This document shows, piece after piece, positions 7,384 through 17,040 of a stretch of 64,000 nucleotides of DNA (positions within the stretch are counted from its first letter, which is position 1; the number at the start of each line of letters is the position of its first letter). Both the position numbers and the translations under genes were made by a program. Source of the stretch: Streptomyces sp. GESEQ-35 (GTDB lineage: Bacteria > Actinomycetota > Actinomycetes > Streptomycetales > Streptomycetaceae). The stretch covers positions 1 to 64,000 of the forward strand of contig NZ_JAFFSX010000039.1 in the NCBI RefSeq assembly GCF_017948485.1. Direction: 5' to 3'. The notes under the pieces were generated by a model. The model was not told where the DNA came from. It worked only from the letters and a program-made list of their open reading frames with translations, and ran no database searches.

Positions 7384-8442
7384 ATGACCCACCAGTGGCG
7401 CGGAATCATCGAGGAGTACCGGGACCGTCTCCCGGTGTCCGACACCACGCCGGTCGTGACGCTCCGCGAGGGCGGCACGCCCCTCGTGCCCGCGCAGGTG
7501 CTCTCCGAGCGCACGGGCTGCGAGGTCCACCTGAAGGTGGAGGGCGCGAACCCCACCGGGTCCTTCAAGGACCGCGGTATGACCATGGCCATCACGCGGG
7601 CCAAGGAGGAGGGCGCGCAGGCCGTCATCTGCGCCTCCACCGGCAACACGTCCGCCTCCGCCGCCGCCTACGCCGTGCGCGCCGGGATGGTCTGTGCCGT
7701 CCTCGTCCCGCAGGGCAAGATCGCGCTCGGCAAGATGGGCCAGGCCCTGGTGCACGGCGCGAAGATCCTCCAGGTCGACGGCAACTTCGACGACTGCTTG
7801 ACGCTCGCTCGGGCGCTGAGCGAGAACTACCCGGTGGCGCTGGTCAATTCGGTGAACCCGGTGCGGATCGAGGGCCAGAAGACGGCCTCGTTCGAGATCG
7901 TGGACATGCTGGGCGACGCCCCTGACATCCACGTCCTGCCGGTGGGCAACGCGGGCAACATCACCGCGTACTGGAAGGGCTACAAGGAGTACGCGGCCGA
8001 CGGTGTGTCGAAGCAGACCCCGCGCATGTGGGGTTTCCAGGCTTCAGGTTCCGCGCCCATCGTGCGCGGCGAGGTGGTCAAGGACCCGTCGACCATCGCC
8101 ACCGCGATCCGCATCGGCAACCCCGCGTCCTGGCAGTTCGCCCTGGCCGCGCGGGACGAGTCGGGCGGCTTCATCGACGAGGTGACGGACCGTGAAATCC
8201 TGCGCGCCTACCGGCTGTTGGCCGCTCAGGAGGGCGTTTTCGTCGAGCCCGCGTCCGCCGCGTCGGTGGCCGGTCTGCTGAAGGCCGCCGAGCAGGGCAA
8301 GGTCGACCCGGGCCAGCGGATCGTCTGCACGGTCACCGGCAACGGCCTCAAGGACCCGGACTGGGCCGTCGCCGGCGCCCCGCAGCCGGTCACCGTCCCG
8401 GTCGACGCGGCGACCGCGGCCCAGCGCCTCGGTCTCGCCTGA
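7384..8442 (+). CDS. thrC: Threonine synthase
   Basis: 352-residue fold-II PLP enzyme converting O-phosphohomoserine to threonine. The Schiff-base lysine is K62 in TGSFKDRG. The substrate loop ASTGNTSASAAAYA and the phosphate cradle GNAGNITAYWKGY are present. The length fits the short actinobacterial form. It follows hom by 6 bases. A 285-base spacer separates it from thrB, suggesting thrB also has its own promoter. Confidence 0.96.
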   Translation: MTHQWRGIIEEYRDRLPVSDTTPVVTLREGGTPLVPAQVLSERTGCEVHLKVEGANPTGSFKDRGMTMAITRAKEEGAQAVICASTGNTSASAAAYAVRAGMVCAVLVPQGKIALGKMGQALVHGAKILQVDGNFDDCLTLARALSENYPVALVNSVNPVRIEGQKTASFEIVDMLGDAPDIHVLPVGNAGNITAYWKGYKEYAADGVSKQTPRMWGFQASGSAPIVRGEVVKDPSTIATAIRIGNPASWQFALAARDESGGFIDEVTDREILRAYRLLAAQEGVFVEPASAASVAGLLKAAEQGKVDPGQRIVCTVTGNGLKDPDWAVAGAPQPVTVPVDAATAAQRLGLA

Positions 8443-8727
8443 TCAGCGGCCCGACGGAGTAACCGGACAGGGGGTGCACAAGGGGCTTACGACACGCATC
8501 GTGCGCCTCCTGTGCGCCCTATGTCGCCACGGAACCTTCCTTCGATAGGCTGTACCGAACCCGCCCGCCGCATATGCCTGCCACCGGCACGGTGCCGCGC
8601 CGTCTCCGTGGCCCGACAGCGCGGCGTCGGAAGCCTTCGGCCACCAGGCCGGGAGCAGCCCGCGGGGTTCCTCGTACGTCATCGAATGTCTTCGACAATC
8701 ACGCAGCTCAAGGAGAGTCATCGATCG
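8443..8727. other. thrC-thrB spacer
   Basis: 285 bases with no convincing gene, although the thrB frame is open from 8512. A TAGGCT box at 8546-8551 could be a -10 for thrB; no good -35 is visible. No strong terminator hairpin was found after thrC. Confidence 0.4.
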
Positions 8728-9645
8728 ATGGCCGGTCCAGCCTTCCGCGCCGCCGCCGTCAGGGTGCGCGTTCCCGCCACCAGCGCCAACCTCGGCCCGG
8801 GCTTCGACGCCTTCGGCCTGTCGCTGGGGCTCTATGACGACGTCGTCGTCCGGGTGGCCGACTCCGGGCTGCACATCGACATCGCGGGTGAGGGCAGCGA
8901 GACCCTCCCGCGTGACGAAAGCCACCTTCTCGTACGGTCCCTGCGCACCGCCTTCGATCTGCTCGGCGGGCAGCCGCGGGGCCTCGAGATCGTCTGTGCC
9001 AACCGCATTCCGCACGGCCGCGGCCTCGGCTCCTCGTCGGCCGCCATCTGCGCCGGCATCGTTGCCGCACGCGCCGTGACCATAGGCGGGGACTCCAAGC
9101 TCGACGACCCGGCCCTCCTGGAACTCGCCACGGAGATCGAGGGCCATCCCGACAACGTGGCCGCCTGTCTGCTCGGCGGTTTCACGCTCTCCTGGATGGA
9201 GGCGGGGGCCGCGCGGGCGATCAGGATGGACCCTGCCGATTCCATCGTTCCGGTGGTTTTCGTGCCCGGTAGGCCGGTCCTCACCGAGACCGCGCGCGGC
9301 CTGCTCCCGCGCTCCGTGCCGCACGTCGACGCCGCCACCAACGCGGGCCGGGCGGCCCTGCTCGTCGAGGCCCTCACCAGGCGCCCCGAGCTGCTGCTGC
9401 CCGCCACCGAGGACCGCCTTCACCAGGAGTACCGCGCACCGGCCATGCCGGAGAGCGCGGCGCTGGTGGAGCGGCTGCGGGCCGACGGGATCCCTGCGGT
9501 GATCTCCGGAGCGGGCCCCACCGTACTGGCGCTGGCCGATGACGACAGCGCCGACAAGATCGCCGATCTGGCAGGCGAGGGCTGGGCCGCGAACCGGCTT
9601 GAGCTCGACGCCCAGGGAGCGAGCGTGCTGCCGCTTGCGCCCTGA
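8728..9645 (+). CDS. thrB: Homoserine kinase
   Basis: 305-residue GHMP-family kinase phosphorylating homoserine, providing the substrate of ThrC. GHMP motifs are visible: the N-terminal VPATSANLGPGFDAFG, the ATP loop GRGLGSSSAA, and the C-terminal AVISGAGPTVLAL. The ATG at 8728 has AGGAGAG 10 bases upstream and gives the family's usual N-terminus; an ATG at 8684 is a weaker alternative. It completes the hom-thrC-thrB set. Confidence 0.95.
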   Translation: MAGPAFRAAAVRVRVPATSANLGPGFDAFGLSLGLYDDVVVRVADSGLHIDIAGEGSETLPRDESHLLVRSLRTAFDLLGGQPRGLEIVCANRIPHGRGLGSSSAAICAGIVAARAVTIGGDSKLDDPALLELATEIEGHPDNVAACLLGGFTLSWMEAGAARAIRMDPADSIVPVVFVPGRPVLTETARGLLPRSVPHVDAATNAGRAALLVEALTRRPELLLPATEDRLHQEYRAPAMPESAALVERLRADGIPAVISGAGPTVLALADDDSADKIADLAGEGWAANRLELDAQGASVLPLAP

Positions 9646-10050
9646 CACACGGTTGCCGGATTTCGAGAGGGGGAATGTTTGTTGGATCCGGTAGTGTTAA
9701 CCTCAAGTCTGCACCCGACCCCACCATGGCGAGGTGCTTTGTGTCCCCGTCCGGGACAGACATTCTTCCGGGAGCCTCCCAAGCCGCACTGTGTTTCGTA
9801 CGTCGTACGCGGGCAGTACGCCGTACGCCGACATTGAGCGGCTGGCCGGGCACGCTTCGGAATCGGTGCGACCAAGCTTCGTGACACCGACACTCAGTGC
9901 CACGGCTCCGGGAAGCGCCATCACCCATTTCCTCCGCCTCTTTGGCGGACCACCGCCCCGGCACGGTCCACACAGCAAGGACCGAAGCCGGACAGCACAA
10001 CCGGTCGCCGAGCCAGACAGGCCGACGTCCGCTCCAGGGAAGGACCCTTC
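9646..10050. other. 405-base thrB-rho spacer, probable long rho leader
   Basis: No convincing gene. A TAGTGT box (9692-9697) followed by TAACC could be the rho -10, which would give a leader of about 345 bases. The stretch contains two near-identical 13-bp direct repeats, GTACGTCGTACGC (9798-9810) and GTACGCCGTACGC (9816-9828). Rho autoregulation through an untranslated leader is known in other bacteria; here it is only inferred from the length. Confidence 0.4.
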
Positions 10051-12078
10051 GTGAGCGACACCACCGATCTGATGGGCGCACGTGTCGAGGAGACCGCTGC
10101 CGCGCCCGCCACGGACGCCTCCGCGCCTGCCACCGGTGCAGGCTCCCGGCGGCGCCGCGGTACCGGCCTCGAGGGCATGGTGCTGGCCGAGCTTCAGCAG
10201 GTCGCATCCGGCCTCGGCATCAAGGGCACCGCGCGTATGCGCAAGAGCCAGCTGATCGAGGTCATCAAGGAGGCGCAGGCAGGTGGGGGTGCCCCGGCCA
10301 AGTCCGCCGAGGCAGCCACCGAGACCAAGCCCAAGCGCCGCGCCACCTCGAAGGCGCGTACCGGCGAGGAGTCCGCTCCCGCCGAGAAGGCCGAGAAGAA
10401 GGCCGTGGCTCCGGCCGAGCAGGCCGTGGCCCAGCAGCAGATCGAGATCCCCGGCCAGCCGGCCGGCGGCCCCTCGCGAGCGAGCGATGGCGAGCGTGGG
10501 GGCGACGACGCCCCTGAGCGCCGTCGTCGCCGCGCCACCGCCGAGGCGGGCAGCCCCGAGACGGTCACCGCCGAGGCGAAGAGCGAGCCGAAGGCCGAGA
10601 CGCCCGCCCCGCAGGCGCAGGGCGATGCCAAGTCCGACGCCGACGGTGGCGAGGGCCGCCGCCGCGATCGCCGGGACCGCGGCCGTGACCGCGACCGCCG
10701 CGGCAAGGGCGACGACCAGCAGGGCCAGGGCGGCCAGCGGCAGCAGGGCCAGCAGCAGAGCGGCGGCCGTCAGGACCGCCAGCAGCGGGACCAGCGAGAC
10801 CAGCGGGACAACGGCCCGCAGGACGACGACGACTTCGAGGGCGGCCGCCGTGGCCGTCGCGGCCGCTACCGGGACCGCCGTGGCCGTCGCGGGCGCGACG
10901 AGATGGGCGGCAGCAGCGAGCCGCAGATCAACGACGACGACGTCCTGATCCCGGTCGCCGGCATCCTGGACATCCTCGACAACTACGCCTTCATCCGTAC
11001 GTCGGGCTATCTGCCGGGCCCGAACGACGTGTACGTCTCCCTCGCCCAGGTCCGCAAGAACGGCCTGCGCAAGGGCGACCACATCACCGGTGCCGTGCGT
11101 CAGCCCAAGGACGGCGAGCGCCGCGAGAAGTTCAACGCGCTGGTCCGCCTCGACTCGGCGAACGGCATGGCGGCCGAATCCGGGCGCGGGCGCCCGGAGT
11201 TCAACAAGCTGACGCCGCTGTACCCGCAGGACCGCCTCCGTCTGGAGACGGACCCGGGCATCCTCACCACCCGCATCATCGACCTCGTCGCGCCGATCGG
11301 TAAGGGCCAGCGCGGTCTGATCGTGGCCCCGCCGAAGACCGGCAAGACCATGATCCTTCAGGCGATCGCCAACGCGATCACCGTCAACAACCCCGAGTGC
11401 CACCTGATGGTCGTCCTGGTCGACGAGCGTCCGGAAGAAGTCACCGACATGCAGCGGTCGGTCAAGGGCGAGGTCATCTCCTCGACCTTCGACCGCCCGG
11501 CCGAGGACCACACCACGGTCGCCGAGCTCGCCATCGAGCGCGCCAAGCGTCTGGTGGAGCTGGGCCACGACGTGGTCGTGCTGCTCGACTCGATCACGCG
11601 TCTGGGCCGTGCGTACAACCTGGCCGCGCCCGCCTCCGGTCGCATTCTGTCCGGTGGTGTCGACTCCACGGCGCTCTACCCGCCGAAGCGCTTCTTCGGT
11701 GCGGCGCGGAACATCGAGGACGGTGGCTCGCTCACCATCCTGGCCACCGCTCTCGTCGACACCGGGTCCCGCATGGACGAGGTGATCTTCGAGGAGTTCA
11801 AGGGCACCGGCAACGCCGAGCTGAAGCTCGACCGGAAGCTCGCCGACAAGCGCATCTTCCCGGCGGTGGACGTCGACGCGTCCGGTACCCGTAAGGAAGA
11901 GATCCTGCTCGCGCCCGACGAGCTGGGCATCGTGTGGAAGCTGCGGCGGGTGCTGCACGCGCTTGATCAGCAGCAGGCGGTTGAGCTGCTGCTCGACAAG
12001 ATGAAGCAGACGAAGTCGAATGCCGAGTTCCTGATGCAGATCCAGAAGACGACGCCGACGCCGGGTAATGGTGACTAA
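10051..12078 (+). CDS. rho: Transcription termination factor Rho
   Basis: 675-residue hexameric RNA helicase that ends transcription. Residues about 35-78 form the Rho N-terminal helical domain (LEGMVLAELQQVASGLGI). Next comes a long low-complexity insertion (about 80-288) rich in Ala, Glu, Arg, Asp, Gln and Gly, ending in RGRRGRYRDRRGRRGRDE, which is typical of actinobacterial Rho and should bind RNA. The RNA-binding cold-shock domain follows (about 290-370, GILDILDNYAFIRTSGYL). The ATPase has Walker A APPKTGKT (about 426-433) and the Q- and R-loop region SGGVDSTALYPPKRFFGAAR. GTG start, with AAGGA about 10 bases upstream. Monocistronic, with a leader and its own hairpin terminator. Confidence 0.96.
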   Translation: MSDTTDLMGARVEETAAAPATDASAPATGAGSRRRRGTGLEGMVLAELQQVASGLGIKGTARMRKSQLIEVIKEAQAGGGAPAKSAEAATETKPKRRATSKARTGEESAPAEKAEKKAVAPAEQAVAQQQIEIPGQPAGGPSRASDGERGGDDAPERRRRRATAEAGSPETVTAEAKSEPKAETPAPQAQGDAKSDADGGEGRRRDRRDRGRDRDRRGKGDDQQGQGGQRQQGQQQSGGRQDRQQRDQRDQRDNGPQDDDDFEGGRRGRRGRYRDRRGRRGRDEMGGSSEPQINDDDVLIPVAGILDILDNYAFIRTSGYLPGPNDVYVSLAQVRKNGLRKGDHITGAVRQPKDGERREKFNALVRLDSANGMAAESGRGRPEFNKLTPLYPQDRLRLETDPGILTTRIIDLVAPIGKGQRGLIVAPPKTGKTMILQAIANAITVNNPECHLMVVLVDERPEEVTDMQRSVKGEVISSTFDRPAEDHTTVAELAIERAKRLVELGHDVVVLLDSITRLGRAYNLAAPASGRILSGGVDSTALYPPKRFFGAARNIEDGGSLTILATALVDTGSRMDEVIFEEFKGTGNAELKLDRKLADKRIFPAVDVDASGTRKEEILLAPDELGIVWKLRRVLHALDQQQAVELLLDKMKQTKSNAEFLMQIQKTTPTPGNGD

Positions 12079-12128
12079 GCGCCGTTGAGCTTGCGGTTCG
12101 TGGTCGGCTGCCGGTAGTCCGTGGCTTG

Positions 12129-12149
12129 TCGCGCAGTTCCCCGCGCCCC
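12129..12149 (-). repeat. REP-like dispersed element, copy 1
   Basis: A 21-base block identical, in opposite orientation, to 15427-15447 near the LCP gene. The core reads CGCGCAGTTCCCCGCGCC. It lies between rho and its terminator. Confidence 0.8.
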
Positions 12150-12160
12150 TTAGGGCGTTT

Positions 12161-12195
12161 GGGCCGCCCCCCGTTTGTGGGGGGCGGCCCTTTTT
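12161..12195 (+). terminator. Intrinsic terminator of rho
   Basis: Perfect 12-bp GC stem GGGCCGCCCCCC (12161-12172), loop GTTTGT, GGGGGGCGGCCC (12179-12190), followed by TTTTT. One of the most canonical intrinsic terminators in the window. Confidence 0.93.
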
Positions 12196-12279
12196 GTGCT
12201 TGTGCCCGGTGTACGATCACGCGGCTCGGACTGCCTTTCGAATCGCGGTCCGAACTTCTGATCCCGAGGGGGGACTTCA

Positions 12280-14082
12280 GTGGGTACACCCATGCCTGGG
12301 GCCGGTCGGCACAGACGCCGGATGCGGATCGCCCTTCCGTTCACCGCGGCCGGTGTGGCCGCAGCCATTGCCGCCGCGTTGCTGACGAGCTCCGCCGATG
12401 CCGCCACGGCGCTTCCGCAGCCGACGGTCAAGCCTGCCGTGAGCTCGACCTCGCTCGTCGAGCTGGAGAAGCGGGTCGCGGGCGCTGTCGCCGGGGACGA
12501 CATCGCGGGGCAGACGACCAACAAGTCGTCCCTGAGCGCCAGCTCCTCCGTCGACGCGAAGGTCATCGGCGGCACGACGACCGGCATCACCTCGGCGCCC
12601 TGGATGGCGCAGCTCTGGTACTACGACGACAAGGGCACCGCGAGTGAGGCCGACGACCTCGGCTTCTTCTGTGGCGGGGCCGTCGTCGCGCCGACGAAGA
12701 TCCTCACGGCTGCGCACTGTGTCAAGAACTACAACTGGAAGGCGTACGGCGCCGTCGTCACCGGCACCGCCCAGCTGCCCACCACCGACAGCGCCGGCAA
12801 CACCGATCTGCACGGCGGCACCGTCAGCGGCGCCTGGCGGCAGTGGAACCACCCGTCGTACAACGCGACGACGATCGACAACGACATCGCCGTCATCACG
12901 CTGCCGGTCGCGGTCAAGGCCACGCCGATCCGCATGACGACCTCCGGTGACACGGCCTCGTACGCCTCCGGCACCAGCGCCAAGGTCTACGGCTGGGGCC
13001 GTACCAGCTCCACCAGCCAGGACATCAGCGAGACGCTGAAGACGGCCACGCTGCCCATCAAGTCCGACAGCACCTGCGCCGGCTACTACGGCTCCGACTT
13101 CGTCAAGGGCCACATGGTCTGCGCGGGGAACCCCGCCACCGGCAGCGACACCGGCACCACCTCCGCCTGCAACGGAGACTCCGGTGGCCCGCTGGTGGTG
13201 AACAACCGCATCGTCGGCGTCGTCTCCTGGGGTGTGAAGGACTGCGTGGCCGAGGGTGCGTACAGCGTCTTCTCGAAGGTCAGCAGCTACGTCGGCGCCG
13301 CCTACCCGCGCGTTGACGACACCAACCTCAGCGGCGACCACAAGGCCGACCTGTGGGTGCGCAACTCGTCCACCAGGACCGGCTACGAGAAGGACTCCAC
13401 CGGCTCCGCGTTCGGCGCCCGCGAGTCCTGGGGCGACTGGACCGGCGTCAATGTCGTCCTCCAGACCGACCTGAACCGGGACGGCTACGAGGACCTCGTG
13501 TACCGCGTCGCGAGCACCGGCGACGTGTACTGGACGCACTATGTGCAGGCCAGCGGCTCCTGGGCGACCAAGCAGATCGCCGACAACTGGAAGACCCGCA
13601 CCCGCATCGTCGTCCCCGGTGATGTCACCGGCGACTACCTGCCCGACCTGCTCTCGGTGGACTCGGCCGGCGTGCTGTGGATCTACCCGGGCAAGGGCAA
13701 CGGCACCTTCGCCGCCCGGGTGAAGGTCGGCTCCGGCTGGAACCAGTACAACTTCCTGCGCGGACAGGGCGACTTCACCGGCGACGGCAAGACGGACCTG
13801 ATCGCGCGCGGCACGAGCAACAGCTACGTGTACCTGTACAAGGGGACCGGCAAGTCCGGCACGGGCGCCTTCGCCGGCCGGGTCAAGGTCCGCACCTGGA
13901 GCGGCTACAACGCCTTCGACGCGGTCGGTGACGTCAACGGCGACGGCAAGGCCGACTTCCTGGCCCGCACCCCGGGCGGCAAGCTCTACCTCTACAAGGG
14001 CACCGGAAAGGCGACGACGGAGATCTTTGCCACACCGGTCTCGGTCGGGACGGACTTCAAGCAGTACGACGTCTTCGGCTGA
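12280..14082 (+). CDS. Secreted trypsin-like serine protease with FG-GAP/VCBS repeats
   Basis: 600-residue secreted S1-family peptidase. Signal peptide at about 1-41 (Arg-rich start, hydrophobic core, cut near ADAA), then a short pro-region and mature start KVIGG. The triad is H146 in LTAAHCV, D202 in NDIAVI and S301 in GDSGGP, with paired cysteines. The C-terminal half (about 345-600) holds FG-GAP/VCBS-type beta-propeller repeats with D-x-N-x-D-G calcium loops (DLNRDGYEDL, DFTGDGKTDL, DVNGDGKADF). Such repeats usually mediate adhesion or substrate contact. The GTG start has GAGGGGGGAC about 4 bases upstream. Single gene, bounded by hairpins on both sides. Confidence 0.92.
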   Translation: MGTPMPGAGRHRRRMRIALPFTAAGVAAAIAAALLTSSADAATALPQPTVKPAVSSTSLVELEKRVAGAVAGDDIAGQTTNKSSLSASSSVDAKVIGGTTTGITSAPWMAQLWYYDDKGTASEADDLGFFCGGAVVAPTKILTAAHCVKNYNWKAYGAVVTGTAQLPTTDSAGNTDLHGGTVSGAWRQWNHPSYNATTIDNDIAVITLPVAVKATPIRMTTSGDTASYASGTSAKVYGWGRTSSTSQDISETLKTATLPIKSDSTCAGYYGSDFVKGHMVCAGNPATGSDTGTTSACNGDSGGPLVVNNRIVGVVSWGVKDCVAEGAYSVFSKVSSYVGAAYPRVDDTNLSGDHKADLWVRNSSTRTGYEKDSTGSAFGARESWGDWTGVNVVLQTDLNRDGYEDLVYRVASTGDVYWTHYVQASGSWATKQIADNWKTRTRIVVPGDVTGDYLPDLLSVDSAGVLWIYPGKGNGTFAARVKVGSGWNQYNFLRGQGDFTGDGKTDLIARGTSNSYVYLYKGTGKSGTGAFAGRVKVRTWSGYNAFDAVGDVNGDGKADFLARTPGGKLYLYKGTGKATTEIFATPVSVGTDFKQYDVFG

Positions 14083-14123
14083 AACAGCAGGTGAACGGGG
14101 CGTGTCCAGCCCTGCCGGTCACA

Positions 14124-14158
14124 CACTGTGCCCACCGTCCCACGCGGTGGGCACAGTG
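14124..14158 (+). terminator. Terminator after the serine protease
   Basis: Perfect 14-bp stem (14124-14137 with 14145-14158) around the 7-base loop TCCCACG, 42 bases after the stop codon. Confidence 0.85.
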
Positions 14159-14287
14159 CGTTGTGCAACCCTTTCCCGGGTTTCCCCGTCTGACCGGTCG
14201 GAGCGAAGATGGAGCGATACATGTCGCTTCGACCGGGCCTGACCCTGAACGTGCGGGGTAACCGACCCGTCCAGAACCGAGGAGCAC

Positions 14288-15427
14288 ATGTCCGCCGAGA
14301 GCACACCGGAGCCCGGTATACCGGGTGAGACCGGCAGCACGGGCCCGCGCCACCGCGCCAAGGGCCGCCGCCGCAAGCCCCGTGGCAACCGCCGCAAGGG
14401 ACTGCTCGTCACGGCCTGGGTGGCCGGCGGCATCCTGGTGCTGGGCGGAACGGGCGCCGGATACGTGTACTTCAAGCTCAACGGCAACCTCAAGAGCGTC
14501 GACATCGACCAGGCCCTCGGCACCGACCGGCCCACCAAGGCCGACAACGGCTCCGAGAACATCCTCGTCCTGGGCTCCGACACCCGCTCCGGCAGCAACC
14601 AGAAGCTCGGCGGCGGCGCCGACGACGGCAGCGCCCGCTCCGACACCGCGATGATCGTGCACGTGTACAAGGGCCACAAGAAGGCCAGCGTGGTGTCCAT
14701 CCCGCGTGACACCCTCATCGACCGCCCCGAGTGCACCGACACCGACGGCGACACCCACGACGCCGCGACCGACGTCATGTTCAACTCGGCGTACACCACC
14801 GGCGGGGCGACCTGCGCGGTGAAGACCGTCGAGTCGATCACCGACCTCCGCATGGACCACTACCTCGAGGTCGACTTCAGCGGCTTCCAGAAGCTCATCG
14901 ACGAGCTCGGCGGCGTCAAGGTCACCACCAGCCAGGCCATCAACGACCCCGACAGTCACCTGGACCTGACGGCCGGCACCCACAAGCTCACCGGCGAGCA
15001 GGCACTCGGCCTGGTCCGCACCCGGCACGGCGTCGGCGACGGCTCCGACCTCGGCCGTATCCAGCTCCAGCAGGCCTTCATCAAGGCGCTCGTCGAGCAG
15101 ATCAAGGACGTCGGCGTCTTCACCAACCCGAAGAAGCTGTACGACCTCGCCGACACCGCCACCAAGGCCGTCACCACCGACTCCGACCTGGGCTCGGTGA
15201 ACTCCCTCATGTCCTTCGCGAACGGCCTCAAGGGCATCGGCCCGAAGCACATGAACATGGTCACGATGCCGGTCCAGTACGACCAGGCCGACGCCAACCG
15301 AGTCCTGGTCGACGACACCAAGGCCCAGCAGGTGTGGACGGCCCTGAAGAACGACAACCCGATCCCGAAGTCGGCGACGACAGGCACGGCCACAGGCCAG
15401 GCCAACGGTGTCGTAAGCGCCCCATAG
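14288..15427 (+). CDS. LytR-CpsA-Psr (LCP) family cell-wall ligase
   Basis: 379-residue type II membrane protein. A basic cytoplasmic tail (1-37, KGRRRKPRGNRRKG) precedes one transmembrane helix (about 39-61). The extracytoplasmic LCP domain (about 80-310) has NILVLGSDTR, SDTAMIVHV, VVSIPRDTLI with the pyrophosphate-binding Arg, and ALGLVRTRHG. LCP enzymes transfer undecaprenyl-diphosphate-linked wall polymers such as teichoic acids to peptidoglycan. ATG after GAGGAG. The TAG stop lies inside a GCGCCCC/GGGGCGC hairpin belonging to a dispersed element. Which glycopolymer it transfers is not shown here. Confidence 0.92.
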   Translation: MSAESTPEPGIPGETGSTGPRHRAKGRRRKPRGNRRKGLLVTAWVAGGILVLGGTGAGYVYFKLNGNLKSVDIDQALGTDRPTKADNGSENILVLGSDTRSGSNQKLGGGADDGSARSDTAMIVHVYKGHKKASVVSIPRDTLIDRPECTDTDGDTHDAATDVMFNSAYTTGGATCAVKTVESITDLRMDHYLEVDFSGFQKLIDELGGVKVTTSQAINDPDSHLDLTAGTHKLTGEQALGLVRTRHGVGDGSDLGRIQLQQAFIKALVEQIKDVGVFTNPKKLYDLADTATKAVTTDSDLGSVNSLMSFANGLKGIGPKHMNMVTMPVQYDQADANRVLVDDTKAQQVWTALKNDNPIPKSATTGTATGQANGVVSAP

Positions 15428-15447
15428 GGGCGCGGGGAACTGCGCGA
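15417..15447 (+). repeat. REP-like dispersed element, copy 2
   Basis: A small palindrome GCGCCCC-ATA-GGGGCGC (15417-15433) overlaps the LCP stop codon and leads into the 21-base block (15427-15447) shared in inverse orientation with 12129-12149. A further hairpin, CCCCC-GTTTT-GGGGG, follows at 15487-15501. Together these may terminate the LCP transcript. Confidence 0.8.
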
Positions 15448-15599
15448 TCAGCCCCCACCGGCCCGCAGGGAATAGACGACAGCAACCCCCCGTTTTGGGG
15501 GATGGCCCCAGTCCCTGGCAGACTGGTACGTCGGCCCCGGTTCACGCGGCAGCAATAGGCGGCAGCGACCCGGCGCCCTCCCGAAACTAGGAGACCCCC

Positions 15600-15821
15600 T
15601 TGAAGCGCGACATCCACCCCGAGTACGTCGAGACGCAGGTCAGCTGCACCTGTGGCGCGTCGTTCACCACCCGCAGCACGATCTCCAGCGGCACCGTCCG
15701 TGCCGAGGTCTGCTCCGAGTGCCACCCGTTCTACACGGGCAAGCAGAAGATCCTCGACACCGGTGGCCGTGTGGCCCGCTTCGAGGCCCGCTTCGGCAAG
15801 GCTGCCGGCTCCAAGAAGTAG
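15600..15821 (+). CDS. rpmE: 50S ribosomal protein L31, zinc-binding form
   Basis: 73-residue type A L31, a component of the large subunit's inter-subunit bridge. It carries four zinc cysteines, C16, C18, C38 and C41 (SCTCG and EVCSECHPF), so this is the C+ paralogue rather than the zinc-starvation C- form. TTG start with AGGAGA 8 bases upstream, giving MKRDIHPEY. prfA follows 106 bases later. Confidence 0.96.
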   Translation: MKRDIHPEYVETQVSCTCGASFTTRSTISSGTVRAEVCSECHPFYTGKQKILDTGGRVARFEARFGKAAGSKK

Positions 15822-15927
15822 CGAGCCCCATTTCGCCGGTCCACGGCCGCGCCCTTCTTTCGGCGCGCCGGGACCGGCGTTTTTGGTCGCCCGCCCTTCC
15901 CTTCGTACGCAATTCAGGAGCCCCAAG

Positions 15928-17004
15928 ATGTTCGAGGCCGTCGAGGAACTGGTCGTGGAGCACGCCGACCTGGAGACGAAGCTCGCCGACCCGTCGGTCC
16001 ACGCCGACCAGGCCAACGCGCGCAAGCTGAACAAGCGCTACGCCGAGCTCACCCCGATCGTCGCCACGTACCGCTCCTGGAAGCAGACCGGCGACGACAT
16101 CGAGACCGCGCGTGAACTCGGCGCCGACGACCCGGAGTTCGCGGCCGAGGTCAAGGAGCTGGAGAAGCAGCGCGAGGAGATCACGGAGAAGCTGCGGCTG
16201 CTGCTCGTGCCGCGCGACCCCAACGACGACAAGGACGTGATCCTTGAGGTCAAGGCGGGCGCGGGCGGCGACGAGTCGGCGCTGTTCGCCGGCGACCTGC
16301 TGCGCATGTACCTGCGGTACGCCGAGCGGGTCGGCTGGAAGACCGAGATCATCGACGCCACCGAGTCCGAGCTGGGCGGCTACAAGGACGTCCAGGTCGC
16401 CGTGAAGACCAAGGGCGGCCAGGGCGCCACCGAGCCCGGCCAGGGAGTCTGGGCGCGGCTGAAGTACGAGGGCGGTGTGCACCGCGTGCAGCGTGTGCCG
16501 GCGACCGAGTCCCAGGGGCGTATCCACACGTCGGCCGCCGGTGTCCTCGTGACGCCCGAGGCCGAGGAGGTCGACGTCGAGATCAATCCGAACGACCTCC
16601 GCATCGACGTCTACCGCTCCTCCGGTCCCGGCGGCCAGTCCGTCAACACGACCGACTCCGCCGTGCGCATCACGCACATTCCGACCGGAGTGGTCGCCTC
16701 CTGCCAGAACGAGAAGAGCCAGCTTCAGAACAAGGAGCAGGCACTGCGTATCCTGCGCTCCAGGCTGCTCGCCGCGGCGCAGGAGGAGGCGGAGAAGAAT
16801 GCCGCCGACGCCCGCCGCAGCCAGGTCCGCACCGTCGACCGCTCCGAGAAGATCCGTACGTACAACTTCCCGGAGAATCGTCTCTCGGACCACCGCGTCG
16901 GCTTCAAGGCCTACAACCTGGACCAGGTCCTGGACGGCGACCTCGACGCGGTGATCCAAGCCTGCGTCGACGCGGACTCGGCCGCCAAGCTCGCGGCCGC
17001 GTAA
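15928..17004 (+). CDS. prfA: Peptide chain release factor 1
   Basis: 358-residue class I release factor recognising UAA and UAG. The tripeptide PAT (in VPATESQGRIHTS) is the codon-recognition motif of RF1. GGQ at residues 235-237 (SSGPGGQSVNTT) promotes peptidyl-tRNA hydrolysis and is the target of PrmC methylation. PrmC is encoded immediately downstream. The ATG at 15928 follows CAGGAG and matches the family length; the frame is open upstream. Confidence 0.97.
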   Translation: MFEAVEELVVEHADLETKLADPSVHADQANARKLNKRYAELTPIVATYRSWKQTGDDIETARELGADDPEFAAEVKELEKQREEITEKLRLLLVPRDPNDDKDVILEVKAGAGGDESALFAGDLLRMYLRYAERVGWKTEIIDATESELGGYKDVQVAVKTKGGQGATEPGQGVWARLKYEGGVHRVQRVPATESQGRIHTSAAGVLVTPEAEEVDVEINPNDLRIDVYRSSGPGGQSVNTTDSAVRITHIPTGVVASCQNEKSQLQNKEQALRILRSRLLAAAQEEAEKNAADARRSQVRTVDRSEKIRTYNFPENRLSDHRVGFKAYNLDQVLDGDLDAVIQACVDADSAAKLAAA

Positions 17005-17040
17005 GGGACGTACGAGAAAGACCAGTACCGGAGGACATGC

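Noticed and set aside
9703..11958. 751-codon open frame antisense to rho
   Set aside because: Same artefact; no ribosome site and low-complexity translation.
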